The notes below the pieces were generated by a model that searched no databases, was not told where the DNA came from, and worked only from the letters and a program-made list of their open reading frames with translations. The translations under genes were made by a program, and so were the position numbers. Below, in pieces: positions 44,335 through 53,446 of a stretch of 63,180 nucleotides of DNA. Position 1 is the stretch's first letter. Each line of letters starts with the position of its first letter. The stretch comes from a virus, in the IMG/VR virus record IMGVR_UViG_3300042898_003076, positions 1-63,180 of that record. One strand, given 5' to 3'.

Positions 44335-44886
44335 TTATCCCCAGATTCTAACTTGTACATCTGTATTGGTTAATACATTATTCATTGGTAAACCTGTTAT
44401 TGTATTAAAAGCGGTTACTCTATATTGAGTAGGAGATATTATCTCCATATTGATGATAACTCCTAGTTCTGCAACAGGTCCAAAACTTAGAGAAAATCCT
44501 GAAAAACTATTGGGGTTTTCTGGAGCTAATATAAAATCATATACTCCGGGTGTTATTCTACTTGCTGACATGTAAGAATCTGAACACTTAAATCCTTTTT
44601 CTCCGTTGTCTGTACATCTATCATAATCAGCACCATCTACACAATTACAATCACCTGGACTAACTCCTAGTGATGTAAATTTACTAAGTGTCAATGGTGC
44701 CACACCAAGAGTTTCTGTTATACGGTATACTTCTAGAGCTGAGTAGTTACCAAATACTGTAGAATTTAGAGAGTTTACAAGAGAATTAAGATTTTTTAAT
44801 CTAGCTATTTGGTTATCACCTTGACCAGAAAAAAAATTAAAACCTCCTACTACATTAGCATTTACAAATTTTTTTAAGAATGACAT
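44335..44886 (-). CDS. Putative virion protein (183 aa)
   Basis: It starts MSFLKKFVNANVVGGFNFFSG, a short membrane- or capsid-binding-like N-terminus. A helix (QIARLKNLNSLVNSLNSTV), a Cys-rich stretch (DCNCVDGADYDRCTDNGEKGFKC) and a beta-rich C-terminal half (FSLSFGPVAELGVIINMEII) follow. It is the first gene after the structured element that follows the capsid gene. It may be a capsid decoration or minor head protein; unrecognised. Confidence 0.55.
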   Translation of the reverse strand: MSFLKKFVNANVVGGFNFFSGQGDNQIARLKNLNSLVNSLNSTVFGNYSALEVYRITETLGVAPLTLSKFTSLGVSPGDCNCVDGADYDRCTDNGEKGFKCSDSYMSASRITPGVYDFILAPENPNSFSGFSLSFGPVAELGVIINMEIISPTQYRVTAFNTITGLPMNNVLTNTDVQVRIWG

Positions 44887-44914
44887 AGTTTTATTTTTTA
44901 AAGTTAATAATTAG

Positions 44915-44959
44915 TTCCCGGGCAGAGTTGCGAGCTCTGATATGAACGCATCCCCGGGG
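44915..44959 (-). ncRNA. GC-rich structured RNA element, possible pseudoknot
   Basis: In an AT-rich genome this 45-nt stretch is GC-rich. An outer pair is formed by CCCGGG at 44917-44922 and 44953-44958. Inside is a hairpin with CAGAG / CTCTG arms (44923-44927, 44935-44939). Its loop contains TGCG (44929-44932), complementary to CGCA at 44947-44950, which would make a pseudoknot. It lies in the spacer between the capsid gene and the 183-aa gene. It may be a processing, stability or attenuation element; not a family I recognise. Confidence 0.45.
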
Positions 44960-45012
44960 AAAAGTGCCTTAGTGAGAAGAGGGAAAGTATGAGAGACCCC
45001 CTTCTCAGGCAC
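44960..45012 (-). terminator. Terminator-like hairpin after major capsid gene
   Basis: Minus-strand GTGCCTGAGAAG (45012-45001) pairs with CTTCTC-ACTA-AGGCAC (44979-44964, 4-nt bulge), followed by TTTT. It begins 6 nt after the capsid stop. The bulge and large loop make it less canonical than the other two terminators. Confidence 0.6.
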
Positions 45013-45017
45013 AAGTA

Positions 45018-46643
45018 TTAGAATGATCCACCAGTGATTGGGTTTCTCATAACAATCTTTAGAACCTTGGTAGGATCTTTTACCCAGATAGCTGGCATTG
45101 TTTGAGTCATCATTACACGGTAACCATTAAATTGACCACTTGATTGGAACCCTTGAGTTCTTCCCATGTAGTCCATAGTACCATTTTGGTACCACCATTT
45201 TAATTGATTATCCCAAGATAACTTCAACATGTAGATGTTGTCATTTCCGGTATCAGTGATATCAAAAATGATGAAGCTATAAGATGATAAAGGATTACCA
45301 TCAATGATTGGGTTCTCAATGTCATTTGTATGTAAGTTATCAAACGCTGGGTTTAACACAAACTTCACGTTAGCCAAGAATGGAATAACGTATGAAGTGA
45401 ATGCAAATCCAAAGTTTAAGTCCATACCTTGACCAGAGATAGCACCGATACCATTGTTGCTAGCAGCTTGGATTACTAAACCTGAGTTAACAGCTTCACG
45501 CTTGATAGCCTCATTTACTAATCTCATACCGCCCATACCTGTTTGAACAATGATTTGACGCTTAGGATCTGGACCTTGGAATTCCACACGACCAGCGTAG
45601 AAGTTGTAGATCTCACCGCGGAACAATTCTAAGTTGAAGTTAGACTTGTTATAAACACGCTTAAATGAGTTGTCTAATTGTTTCCAAAGACCTACTGATA
45701 AACGCATATCATCTGGACCATCTTGCTTAACACGTCCACCATGTCCCCACATTAAGTAGGTCTCAATGTCAGTAGCAATCTTAGTTAAGTGAGCAGCTTC
45801 CATAGTAGTTAAGAAAGTACGAGTAAGTGTACCGTTTCCAACAGCACGCTTCAAGTAATCTTTACCCATTCTAGAAGCAATGTCTTCAATCTTAGTGATT
45901 GCTGGATCCATTGACTTGTCAAAGTTTCTCCAGATTTCAGTTACAGGAACTGTACCATCTGCATTCATACCACCTTTGATCATCATGTCAGCACGAGAGC
46001 TGATTGAATAATGAACATGTGCTTCTGCTCCTCCTACGAAGTTGTAGAATTCACGGAAACCAGCACGAGTTTGGATGTCAGAGAATCTTTCACCATACTC
46101 ACCTCTAGCAGAACCTTTACGGAACACTTTAGTTTGAGGAACTAAATACTTGTTCTCTAAAAACTTATAACTGTCATTGTTTACTAATTGCACAGTGTAA
46201 ATGAAACCATCACCTAAAGGTAAGATGTCATCTGCAGTGATGTACAATTCAGCTCCGTTGAACTTATCATAAGTGATGATATCACCATGACCAAATTCTC
46301 TACGGTTGATTTTGATTTTGAAAGTTGTACCGTCAATACCTTTAAAAGCATTACCTGGTTCAATATCTTCCATAATGTAAGCTAAGTCCTGTGATATAGG
46401 AGTTTGCCATTTGTATTCACCACGGGCATTGTCTACCATGATGATGTTTTTACCACCAAAAGATGATAATTGGTACAAAGGCATTTCAACTTTTTGGGTC
46501 ATTGCCCAAATGTCTACTGGACCCAAGTCCATTGGTTCAGAGTCTTTTAACATATTCACTAAGTGATATGAGTCTACGTGTGAACTTGCAGCGTACTGCG
46601 TATCACGTAAGAAGAGACCGTTGTTTAATACTGGAGTGCTCAT
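45018..46643 (-). CDS. Major capsid protein (541 aa)
   Basis: By position (after portal and scaffold-like genes), length, Gly/Asp/Phe-rich mixed alpha/beta composition and absence of cysteines, this is the HK97-fold major capsid protein. Characteristic stretches are FGGKNIIMVDNARGEYKWQTP, HVHYSISSRADMMIKGGMNADG and GMGGMRLVNEAIKREAVNSG. It ends with the likely exposed or P-domain strands TQTMPAIWVKDPTKVLKIVMRNP. Codon choice looks more optimised than in the flanking genes by eye (many GTA/GGT/AAC). It is followed at once by a terminator-like hairpin and is preceded by an A-rich leader. High expression is expected. Confidence 0.85.
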   Translation of the reverse strand: MSTPVLNNGLFLRDTQYAASSHVDSYHLVNMLKDSEPMDLGPVDIWAMTQKVEMPLYQLSSFGGKNIIMVDNARGEYKWQTPISQDLAYIMEDIEPGNAFKGIDGTTFKIKINRREFGHGDIITYDKFNGAELYITADDILPLGDGFIYTVQLVNNDSYKFLENKYLVPQTKVFRKGSARGEYGERFSDIQTRAGFREFYNFVGGAEAHVHYSISSRADMMIKGGMNADGTVPVTEIWRNFDKSMDPAITKIEDIASRMGKDYLKRAVGNGTLTRTFLTTMEAAHLTKIATDIETYLMWGHGGRVKQDGPDDMRLSVGLWKQLDNSFKRVYNKSNFNLELFRGEIYNFYAGRVEFQGPDPKRQIIVQTGMGGMRLVNEAIKREAVNSGLVIQAASNNGIGAISGQGMDLNFGFAFTSYVIPFLANVKFVLNPAFDNLHTNDIENPIIDGNPLSSYSFIIFDITDTGNDNIYMLKLSWDNQLKWWYQNGTMDYMGRTQGFQSSGQFNGYRVMMTQTMPAIWVKDPTKVLKIVMRNPITGGSF

Positions 46644-46684
46644 TTCTTTTTTTTTGTTTTAGGGTTTATAATTTATTACTGGGT

Positions 46685-46840
46685 TTATTTCTTTTTTGCT
46701 CCGCCCATTTTCATTTTAGGCTTAGTCATTCCGCCCATTTTTTTTGATGGGATAGCACCTTTAGGTGGAGTGTTTGATGGTGCCATACCACCTGTTCCTA
46801 CAGTGCTTTTTTTTGTTGTGATTGTTTTCTTTGATTTCAT
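46685..46840 (-). CDS. Gly/Met/Lys-rich microprotein (51 aa)
   Basis: MKSKKTITTKKSTVGTGGMA, then PSNTPPKGAIPSKKMGGMTK and PKMKMGGAKKK. Its ATG lies 19 nt after the scaffold-like gene and it ends 41 nt before the capsid start. The MGGxxKPKMKMGG repeat and Lys tail parallel the microprotein cluster at 42497-43256. Possibly a small head protein or peptide bound during assembly; unrecognised. Confidence 0.6.
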   Translation of the reverse strand: MKSKKTITTKKSTVGTGGMAPSNTPPKGAIPSKKMGGMTKPKMKMGGAKKK

Positions 46841-46859
46841 TGTTATATTGTTTTAAGGT

Positions 46860-48122
46860 TTAACGTTTAAAAAATCCGCTTGTGTTTGTACGAGAAAGTC
46901 TTGGTCCTGTTTTAGCAGGTGCTTCATCATCCGGTGTATAAGATGCTATTTTGTTTTTCTCTTCAGACTTCAGTTTACGTACTGTTTCAGCTACTACTTC
47001 TTTCTTATTGTTCTCACGTACTTTAGACTTGTACCCATCTGGGTCAGCAAGTAACCAAAGTGCTTCAGAAAGTAAACTATGATTAGGTTCTACGTACTGA
47101 TACTTCTCTAGTAGATGACCTAGTAAGTTAGTAGGTCTTCCAGAAACAGAAGGATAGTTAACTTGAGTAAGTCCGGTGAAGAGAAGGTTTTGTGTTTTTC
47201 TGTCTAGTTTTATTCCGTTTAAATCACCTGGCTCAAGTATTTTATAAACACTGTCCATATAGTGTTGAGCTTGTTCAGCTTGTTGATGGCGTAAAGCTTC
47301 TTGTTGTTGTAGTTTGTATGCAACCTGTCTTTCAGTCATTGCATCTAACTTTGGCTTAAATTTAGCAGCTTTAGCCTCAATTTCACCTCTATCGTCCCAT
47401 GCTACAATCTCTTCTTCTATTTCTTCTACTGTACCAAAGTTTGTAGCTTGTAAGTAGCTACGTACTATATGTTTAGCATCACCCTCATTACCTGGATCCA
47501 TTTGACGTACTTCCTCAACTTGAGCTAAAGTTCTGAATAGACTTTTAAGGTCTGTTCCTCCGTCATTGATGTACTTGTAGGCAAATTGAAACTCTTCAGG
47601 TAAAGCTTTAAAAAAATCTTTAGTAACTTCATTACCAAGCTTTTCTTCTTTGTCTGAAAAATTAGCTTCAATTAGTTCTTCAAAATCTTTTAAACTGTAC
47701 TTGCTGATATCTTCATCTTCACCTTTGTCATTTTGAAAAGGTACAAGTAATCCTTTCTCAATAAGTTTACTGGTTAGTTCTACAAGACCTTCTTTTTGAA
47801 GTGTTGGTCTTCCTGTTTTTTTAGTCTCATCTTCTTCAGCTGTCATGTTGATAAGATCATCAACTTCTTGTTTAGAAACTGAAGGTGCAGCGGCTGCTGC
47901 AGATTCTGATTTTCCTGGTTCTGTAGACTCTGCTTTTGCAGATTCCATTTTTTCAGGCTTGTCAAGGAACGATAGGTCTTCTGTTTTTCTGCTAAACAAT
48001 GATTGTTTAGCGGGTTCTGCAGAACCTGTTGAAGGTAGCATAACACTGTCACCAATGTTTAAGATCTGATCCAGATCCATATCTACTGTTTCAACACTTG
48101 TTGTTTCTTTGTTTTCACTCAT
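46860..48122 (-). CDS. Scaffolding-like protein (420 aa)
   Basis: An acidic, Glu/Ser/Ala-rich, largely disordered N-terminus (about residues 1-110) is followed by a helical domain with long charged coiled coils (YKLQQQEALRHQQAEQAQHYMDS near residue 270). A Lys/Arg C-terminus (RLSRTNTSGFFKR) could bind the capsid. It lies between portal and major capsid genes, the standard place of a scaffold. No protease is visible nearby. Inferred from position and composition. Confidence 0.65.
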   Translation of the reverse strand: MSENKETTSVETVDMDLDQILNIGDSVMLPSTGSAEPAKQSLFSRKTEDLSFLDKPEKMESAKAESTEPGKSESAAAAAPSVSKQEVDDLINMTAEEDETKKTGRPTLQKEGLVELTSKLIEKGLLVPFQNDKGEDEDISKYSLKDFEELIEANFSDKEEKLGNEVTKDFFKALPEEFQFAYKYINDGGTDLKSLFRTLAQVEEVRQMDPGNEGDAKHIVRSYLQATNFGTVEEIEEEIVAWDDRGEIEAKAAKFKPKLDAMTERQVAYKLQQQEALRHQQAEQAQHYMDSVYKILEPGDLNGIKLDRKTQNLLFTGLTQVNYPSVSGRPTNLLGHLLEKYQYVEPNHSLLSEALWLLADPDGYKSKVRENNKKEVVAETVRKLKSEEKNKIASYTPDDEAPAKTGPRLSRTNTSGFFKR

Positions 48123-48172
48123 GGTTTTTGTTGTTGGTTGGTTTTAATTGACTGACTCTATACTTAATATAA

Positions 48173-48203
48173 CAAAATTATGCAAATAAACTTTAAAAAT
48201 TTG
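48173..48203 (-). promoter_or_regulatory. Promoter candidate with AAAGTTTA element before scaffold gene
   Basis: On the minus strand GCAAATTTTTAAAGTTTATTTGC (48203-48181) forms an inverted repeat and is followed by TAATTTTG (48180-48173), an exact TAnnTTTG -7 box about 50 nt before the scaffold start. No -33 TTTG is present. The surrounding 128-nt spacer contains no gene. Confidence 0.5.
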
Positions 48204-48250
48204 CTTTATTTTAAAACTCATATAAAATTTTTTGCAGTATAACGCTAACT

Positions 48251-51022
48251 TTATTTTTTCTTCTTTGGTGGATTTTTCTTTGACACGTCAAAACGGTTCT
48301 TGTTTTCACGGGCTATGTTTAAATCCATCTGCTTCATGGTCATTTGAGCTTGTATTTTTTCTTTGGCTATAGTGTTTTTCTCACGGGCTAAGTTAACCTT
48401 AGTTCCTTCTTTCTGTTGATCAAAGCTCATCACTTGTTGAAACTCATCAGTCTCTTTAATTTTGTCCATAGCATCCACATAGTCAGACTGCATGTTCTGA
48501 TTAATGTCTTGCATGGAACCATAACCTGCAGATTTGATTTCAGCTGCAAGAAGAGTTGTTCTGTTACGCATTTCTTCTTTACGCATCTCAGCATCAATCT
48601 CCATTTGTTTTTGTTGAAGAGCTGTTTGCTGAGCTTGTTCTTGCATTTGTTGTTCATGCTGCATTTGCTCTTGACGTTGCTCACTAGCTTTACGGTCTGT
48701 AGCTTTTAAGATGTTGTTTAATTCAGCAAGAGATTCTGTCTGCATGATATTACCTAGGTCAAAGATAGTTGCTCCTGTAGTGTTGTTACCTAAAACCATT
48801 TGCTTCATTTGTTCTAATATAGAACGTTGATTTGCTTTTGTTGTACAATAAATGTTTAAGTCCCTGAGGAGAAGATCCGTGCCATTGATTTCAAAATTCA
48901 CTTTCTCTTCACTGCTTGTAACATACTGTAAACGTAAAGAAGGTTTAGTTGAATGATAATGTTGTGCAATGTCTGTACGCATCTGATGTACGCGTGGCAT
49001 CAAGTAATCACAATGCTGAATAAAGTAAACTTCAGTCTGAGCATATGATCCTGTTACAGCCTGCTCAATACCTTTTGCAGTATCTGTTTGACCTATTTGT
49101 TGACCAAGACGTTGAGGAGTTATACCAATAACTTCAAAGCATTGTTGCTTAAAGTAATTGGCCATTTGAATCCTGGAAAGCATACGTTGTGTTTGCTCTA
49201 GGTTCAAAGTTTGGAAGTGTTGGAAGTTAAGAGGATTTTCAGTGTTTGTTATAGACGTGTCCAATGGTAACATCTGGAAGTTCTTCATGGCAACATAAGC
49301 TTTAGCTAAGTTGTTTTTTCCCCAATCTTCACCTAATGAATGGCGGGGTAACGCGTTCTGATCCAACAGAATTACGGTTCCCAGCTCATCCACTAGTATG
49401 TCAGCAATTTGATTGTTGACAATGTTGTAGCCAATCTGGAATGGTTTCATTAAGTCAACCATTGCAGTTGAACGTGTATTACGGTCATTGAATACAGCTC
49501 CTTCTACAGGAAGCTTGCATCCATAAAGCGTATTATCACCTTTGAACTGGAATTTTAGAGGTCCTATTTTGTTTTTGTCTACACCTAAGTACATTGGGTT
49601 TATACCTCCAGGATTGTTCATACCCCAGAAGGAAGGATGATTTGGTCCAATTTTTACACCACCCCAAACTTCATTGATGTATATCCAATCTATGTGTTCA
49701 CCAAATACTAAGGTGTCTTTGGTTTTGTTTTTAATTAATCTGTTGTTATAAACAGGTTTATCTGTGATCTCATAACTTTCATCAATTATGTCTGTGATAG
49801 TTTCACCTGACTCAGAGATTTTTGTTAAGTGTCCTACTTTTCTTTGTGATTTCCAATAAGCTGTAGTTACACGGAGTAAGAAAGCTGCACCCATAGGAGC
49901 GTAATCTTCACTCTCAGACATAATCCAATTTATTATATCTCCACCAGGAGCAATGGAGTTGTCCCACATTGAAGTGTATTGACGGTAAGCAAGACCTGGC
50001 ATGTTAGTGTTCCAGTCATGAGACTTAGTAGCATCATAATAAGAACCGTCATTTTGGTATCCTTGTAAAGGATAACCTGCAGATCTTACCGGGTAGATGG
50101 CTTCAATAGACTCCATTTGTTCTTGAGTCATCATGTAACCATACTTGTCAACCACGTCAGCAATAGTCATCATGTCTATACGACCAACCCAGTTACCTTG
50201 AGAAATGTAACGGGCATCTGGTGACTTGTGGTAGAAGCTAAGAACAGGGTTCCATAATTCTACTTCATAGTCATCTTCACCCATTTTAAAATGCCAGAAC
50301 TCACGGTCAGTAATAAGCATATCTCTGAAAGCTCTTTCTTCTAATTCATCCATATGAAAACGGTCTTCATCAACTTTCATTTGATGAGCAGCCCATTGTT
50401 CACACATACTTCTGTAATCTTTGTCAAAAAAGCTTTGTATTTCAGGAAGAGTTTTAAGATTCTCTGGAGACATTTGTTGTTGCATTTGCTGTTGAACTTC
50501 AGGATCATTAGGATCCAGACCTTGTTCTAGCATTTGCGTAAGAAGTTTTTGTTCAGCTTGTTGATATAAAACATTTTCTACAGCTTGTCTTTTTGCTTCT
50601 AGTTGTTCATTGTATGAAAATTCATCAACTCCTCTAAACGTGGTTTTTGTATTACGTTTAGCAAACTCTGATGTGAGAACGTTTATAACATTAGGGATAA
50701 TAGGATAAAACTTTAATTCTAAAGCTGTTGCATCTTCTTGAACAAGAGTCTCTACAAGATCTCTCATTTCATTATCTGGTTCAACAATGTAGTCTGCTTT
50801 ATCAATTACACCTTTTGCAAGTTTGTAATTCTTCATTAGCCTACGGGCGTTTCTACGGATTTGTTTTAATCCGTTCCACTCAAGCCAATCCAAGTTCCAT
50901 GCTGTCCATTCATCATCTTTTTCTTTTCTTGGAATAAACTGAATAGGCTGTGTTATACTTCCCATCCGGTTGTATTCGGATTTGGCCCCAGCCTTTAATT
51001 GCATTGCGTTTAGTACTTTCAT
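48251..51022 (-). CDS. Portal protein (923 aa)
   Basis: It lies directly downstream of TerL (4-nt gap). It is long for a portal, with a helical N-terminal wing (LDWLEWNGLKQIRRNARRLMKNYKLAKG), a middle with GINPMYLGVDKNKIGPLKFQFKGDNTLYGC, a VNNQIADILVDELGTVILL stem-like part and a C-terminal Gln/Met/Glu-rich coiled coil (about residues 770-840, EQRQEQMQHEQQMQEQAQQ) ending in KKNPPKKKK. The coiled coil would fit a barrel reaching into the capsid. Large portals with such tails are known in crAss-like phages. High confidence by context and fold pattern. Confidence 0.8.
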   Translation of the reverse strand: MKVLNAMQLKAGAKSEYNRMGSITQPIQFIPRKEKDDEWTAWNLDWLEWNGLKQIRRNARRLMKNYKLAKGVIDKADYIVEPDNEMRDLVETLVQEDATALELKFYPIIPNVINVLTSEFAKRNTKTTFRGVDEFSYNEQLEAKRQAVENVLYQQAEQKLLTQMLEQGLDPNDPEVQQQMQQQMSPENLKTLPEIQSFFDKDYRSMCEQWAAHQMKVDEDRFHMDELEERAFRDMLITDREFWHFKMGEDDYEVELWNPVLSFYHKSPDARYISQGNWVGRIDMMTIADVVDKYGYMMTQEQMESIEAIYPVRSAGYPLQGYQNDGSYYDATKSHDWNTNMPGLAYRQYTSMWDNSIAPGGDIINWIMSESEDYAPMGAAFLLRVTTAYWKSQRKVGHLTKISESGETITDIIDESYEITDKPVYNNRLIKNKTKDTLVFGEHIDWIYINEVWGGVKIGPNHPSFWGMNNPGGINPMYLGVDKNKIGPLKFQFKGDNTLYGCKLPVEGAVFNDRNTRSTAMVDLMKPFQIGYNIVNNQIADILVDELGTVILLDQNALPRHSLGEDWGKNNLAKAYVAMKNFQMLPLDTSITNTENPLNFQHFQTLNLEQTQRMLSRIQMANYFKQQCFEVIGITPQRLGQQIGQTDTAKGIEQAVTGSYAQTEVYFIQHCDYLMPRVHQMRTDIAQHYHSTKPSLRLQYVTSSEEKVNFEINGTDLLLRDLNIYCTTKANQRSILEQMKQMVLGNNTTGATIFDLGNIMQTESLAELNNILKATDRKASEQRQEQMQHEQQMQEQAQQTALQQKQMEIDAEMRKEEMRNRTTLLAAEIKSAGYGSMQDINQNMQSDYVDAMDKIKETDEFQQVMSFDQQKEGTKVNLAREKNTIAKEKIQAQMTMKQMDLNIARENKNRFDVSKKNPPKKKK

Positions 51023-51026
51023 GGTC

Positions 51027-53231
51027 TTATCTTATATTTTTAAAAGGATTTCTAGATGGCTTTCCACCCAAAGTTCCTTTACCCATTCCTATATGTTTAA
51101 ACGGGCTATTATTTAATTTATACAAATTTTCTGACTTTTGCAAATGTTTCTTGTCTAAAATTTCAACTCTTCTACGAATTCCTCTGTTAGCTTGTTGAAC
51201 TTTTGCAAAAGCAATGAGTGCGGCAAGTGCTACTAATCTATCCACGTTGACATCGTCTGTGTAAGCTTCCATCTCTTTTAGAGCCATTATATCAGGTATA
51301 CGTTCTATGCCAAATGTAGTTCTTACAATGGTTCCGTCTTCTTTGGTCTCAACATCAATCTCTTCTTTGAGGAATTCAATTAAATAACTTAGCATGTTGG
51401 CTTTGAAGAGAGTTCCTGTATTCTTCCAGCCATATTCTTGGAATACATTCTTGTTAGAACCTAAGTCTTTTAAGAAAAGCATTTGGTCTTTAGGTACTAA
51501 GTAACGCTGTTTTCTTTTACTCATCATGTATAGGATGAAGAGAGAAACGTTGTTCTCTACAACTGTCCACGCATTATACCACTCAATGATCATCTCTAAT
51601 CTTTCATGGGTTTTAGTAATGTCATCAAAACGTCCGCACCAGGCTGCTACAATACCGTCTCTGTCAACGTTTGTTTGTGTTTGATCTGTGTCAACCTTTG
51701 TTACCTCTATTGGATTCTTGTAAACATAAATAGAACACAAGGATTCTGATGTAGTAGTTTTACCTTCAGACACAGGGTCAATAGAAGCATAATAAGTTCC
51801 CCACTCTGCTTTAGCGTTAGGTCTTTCCCAAACAACAATTGATCCGGTTTTATCTTCTGTGTTTTTTGTAATTGGAAATTCTAGTATTGGTAATTTGTTT
51901 GTGACCTTAGGTTCTATTTTGCCATCAACTTTACGCTCTAGTTGTACAAATTCATAAGGATAGTCTTTCTCCTCAATTCTTCTCTTCTGTGCAGCAACAA
52001 GATTTTGTGGAAAGATTGATAATTTTCTGTAAGCAAAAGCCTCAGCAATATTACGTGGATGCTGTGATATACGTAACTGGTACTTTTCTGGTGAAAGATC
52101 TTTTTTCCACTTTTCAAATTTAGCATTTAAAGCTTCTAAAGCTTCCTCAACAAGTGAGTTACCATACTTGTCAATATAAGGTGGCATACACCATTGTTCA
52201 GGAATAAACAAAGCTGACTCACCTATTGTACCTTTATCATCTAATAAATCTGTAGTCACAGGGTATATAGAATTCACTACAGGAAACAAGGTCATGTGCT
52301 TCAATGGTTCACATTGATCAAGATCACCCACAGTACCTGCAGCTATAAAAGTTCCCGTTGTAATATCACCAGATTGTAAGGCTGGAAACAAGTATTCAAC
52401 TGTTTTATCCATACTAGGCGCTATACCAGCTTCTTCATAAAAAAAGTAACGTATTGCACCCCCTACACCGGTTGTGTCATTCTGGTCAAAACTTACACCT
52501 TGTAAAGTTCCTTTTAGTCCTTTTAATGTACTACGTCCATCAGGACCCGTGTCTTCAATTTGTTGTTGCCACATTAAAACTTTACCAGGATTCATAGGAC
52601 GGTACCAAGCAGTCTTGTCATCTAAGAAAGACTTGTACTCATTTAAAAATTTCCATGAACCTTTATCATTAATGTAGTCTTTAAGACTTGCACCCATTTT
52701 AAGTATAGGTGTTTCTTCAAACCAGATTTGATTTATGAGTTTAGCACAGTGGTAATAAGATGATCCAAACTGACGTTTCTTTAAAACTACACAGTGCATC
52801 TGATGTAATTCTGCACATAGTTCATATAGAGCCATGTGATACTGACCATCCCAAATTTCAGGAAAGTCAAACTTACGTTTTACCTTGTCATTGATTGAAA
52901 GGAAGTTAACCCACATATAGTATTCCCGTGGAAGGAACCAAGTATCTTTAGATCCTTTAAAAATTACACCTTTTCTGCATTTTTCTTTTTGATCATTCCA
53001 ATATTCAATAAAATCACGGCTGCCTTCAGGATATGGACAAAAGTATCCGGTTCTTTGAAACTTTCGTGCTTGCGCATTAAACTCAATAGATATGTCATCA
53101 AAATTATATTTTCCTGGTATTTTAAACATTGACACAACAAAAGCTTTATATAACTCTTGTGTTTCAAAAGAAGTGGTAGTCCATTCACCATTATCCCAAG
53201 TAGGGATTGTTATGTAAGACTCTGTGCTCAC
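51027..53231 (-). CDS. terL: Terminase large subunit (TerL, 734 aa)
   Basis: The ATPase domain has a deviant Walker A, KKRQFGSSYYHCAKL (residues 151-165), where the usual GK-T/S is replaced by GSS. It has Walker B RYFFYEEAG (261-269) and a motif III-like GTFIAAGTVGD (293-303). The RNase H-like nuclease domain shows candidate metal ligands Asp 485 (YASIDPVSEG), Glu 559 (TVVENN) and Asp 664 (NVDRLVALA). It packages DNA into proheads. No small terminase gene is obvious; upstream small genes, including the wHTH protein, are candidates. It overlaps the 72-aa gene by 4 nt. Confidence 0.9.
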   Translation of the reverse strand: MSTESYITIPTWDNGEWTTTSFETQELYKAFVVSMFKIPGKYNFDDISIEFNAQARKFQRTGYFCPYPEGSRDFIEYWNDQKEKCRKGVIFKGSKDTWFLPREYYMWVNFLSINDKVKRKFDFPEIWDGQYHMALYELCAELHQMHCVVLKKRQFGSSYYHCAKLINQIWFEETPILKMGASLKDYINDKGSWKFLNEYKSFLDDKTAWYRPMNPGKVLMWQQQIEDTGPDGRSTLKGLKGTLQGVSFDQNDTTGVGGAIRYFFYEEAGIAPSMDKTVEYLFPALQSGDITTGTFIAAGTVGDLDQCEPLKHMTLFPVVNSIYPVTTDLLDDKGTIGESALFIPEQWCMPPYIDKYGNSLVEEALEALNAKFEKWKKDLSPEKYQLRISQHPRNIAEAFAYRKLSIFPQNLVAAQKRRIEEKDYPYEFVQLERKVDGKIEPKVTNKLPILEFPITKNTEDKTGSIVVWERPNAKAEWGTYYASIDPVSEGKTTTSESLCSIYVYKNPIEVTKVDTDQTQTNVDRDGIVAAWCGRFDDITKTHERLEMIIEWYNAWTVVENNVSLFILYMMSKRKQRYLVPKDQMLFLKDLGSNKNVFQEYGWKNTGTLFKANMLSYLIEFLKEEIDVETKEDGTIVRTTFGIERIPDIMALKEMEAYTDDVNVDRLVALAALIAFAKVQQANRGIRRRVEILDKKHLQKSENLYKLNNSPFKHIGMGKGTLGGKPSRNPFKNIR

Positions 53232-53446
53232 TTAATTTTTTTCATAAAATCTTGAATGCTTTTAAGATCTCCTTCATGTGCTACTATTAAACCTTCTAGA
53301 GTTTTTTGAGCTTTGCTTTTAATTACATTTTTGTAAACGCCATTAAAATAATCTTGAACATCTTCTCTTCTAAAAGCTGCCCATGAGTTTGTATGATAGT
53401 TGTAATGAAACAACCAATCATAAAGATGACTTTGACTATTGATCAT
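53228..53446 (-). CDS. Small protein upstream of TerL (72 aa)
   Basis: MINSQSHLYDWLFHYNYHTN, then SWAAFRREDVQDYFNGVYKN, then a charged helix ending FMKKIK. The start overlaps the 170-aa gene by 11 nt and the stop overlaps TerL by 4 nt, so translation is coupled. The NSWAAFRREDVQDYFNG pattern is familiar from small conserved phage proteins. A role with terminase is possible but unproven. Confidence 0.6.
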   Translation of the reverse strand: MINSQSHLYDWLFHYNYHTNSWAAFRREDVQDYFNGVYKNVIKSKAQKTLEGLIVAHEGDLKSIQDFMKKIK

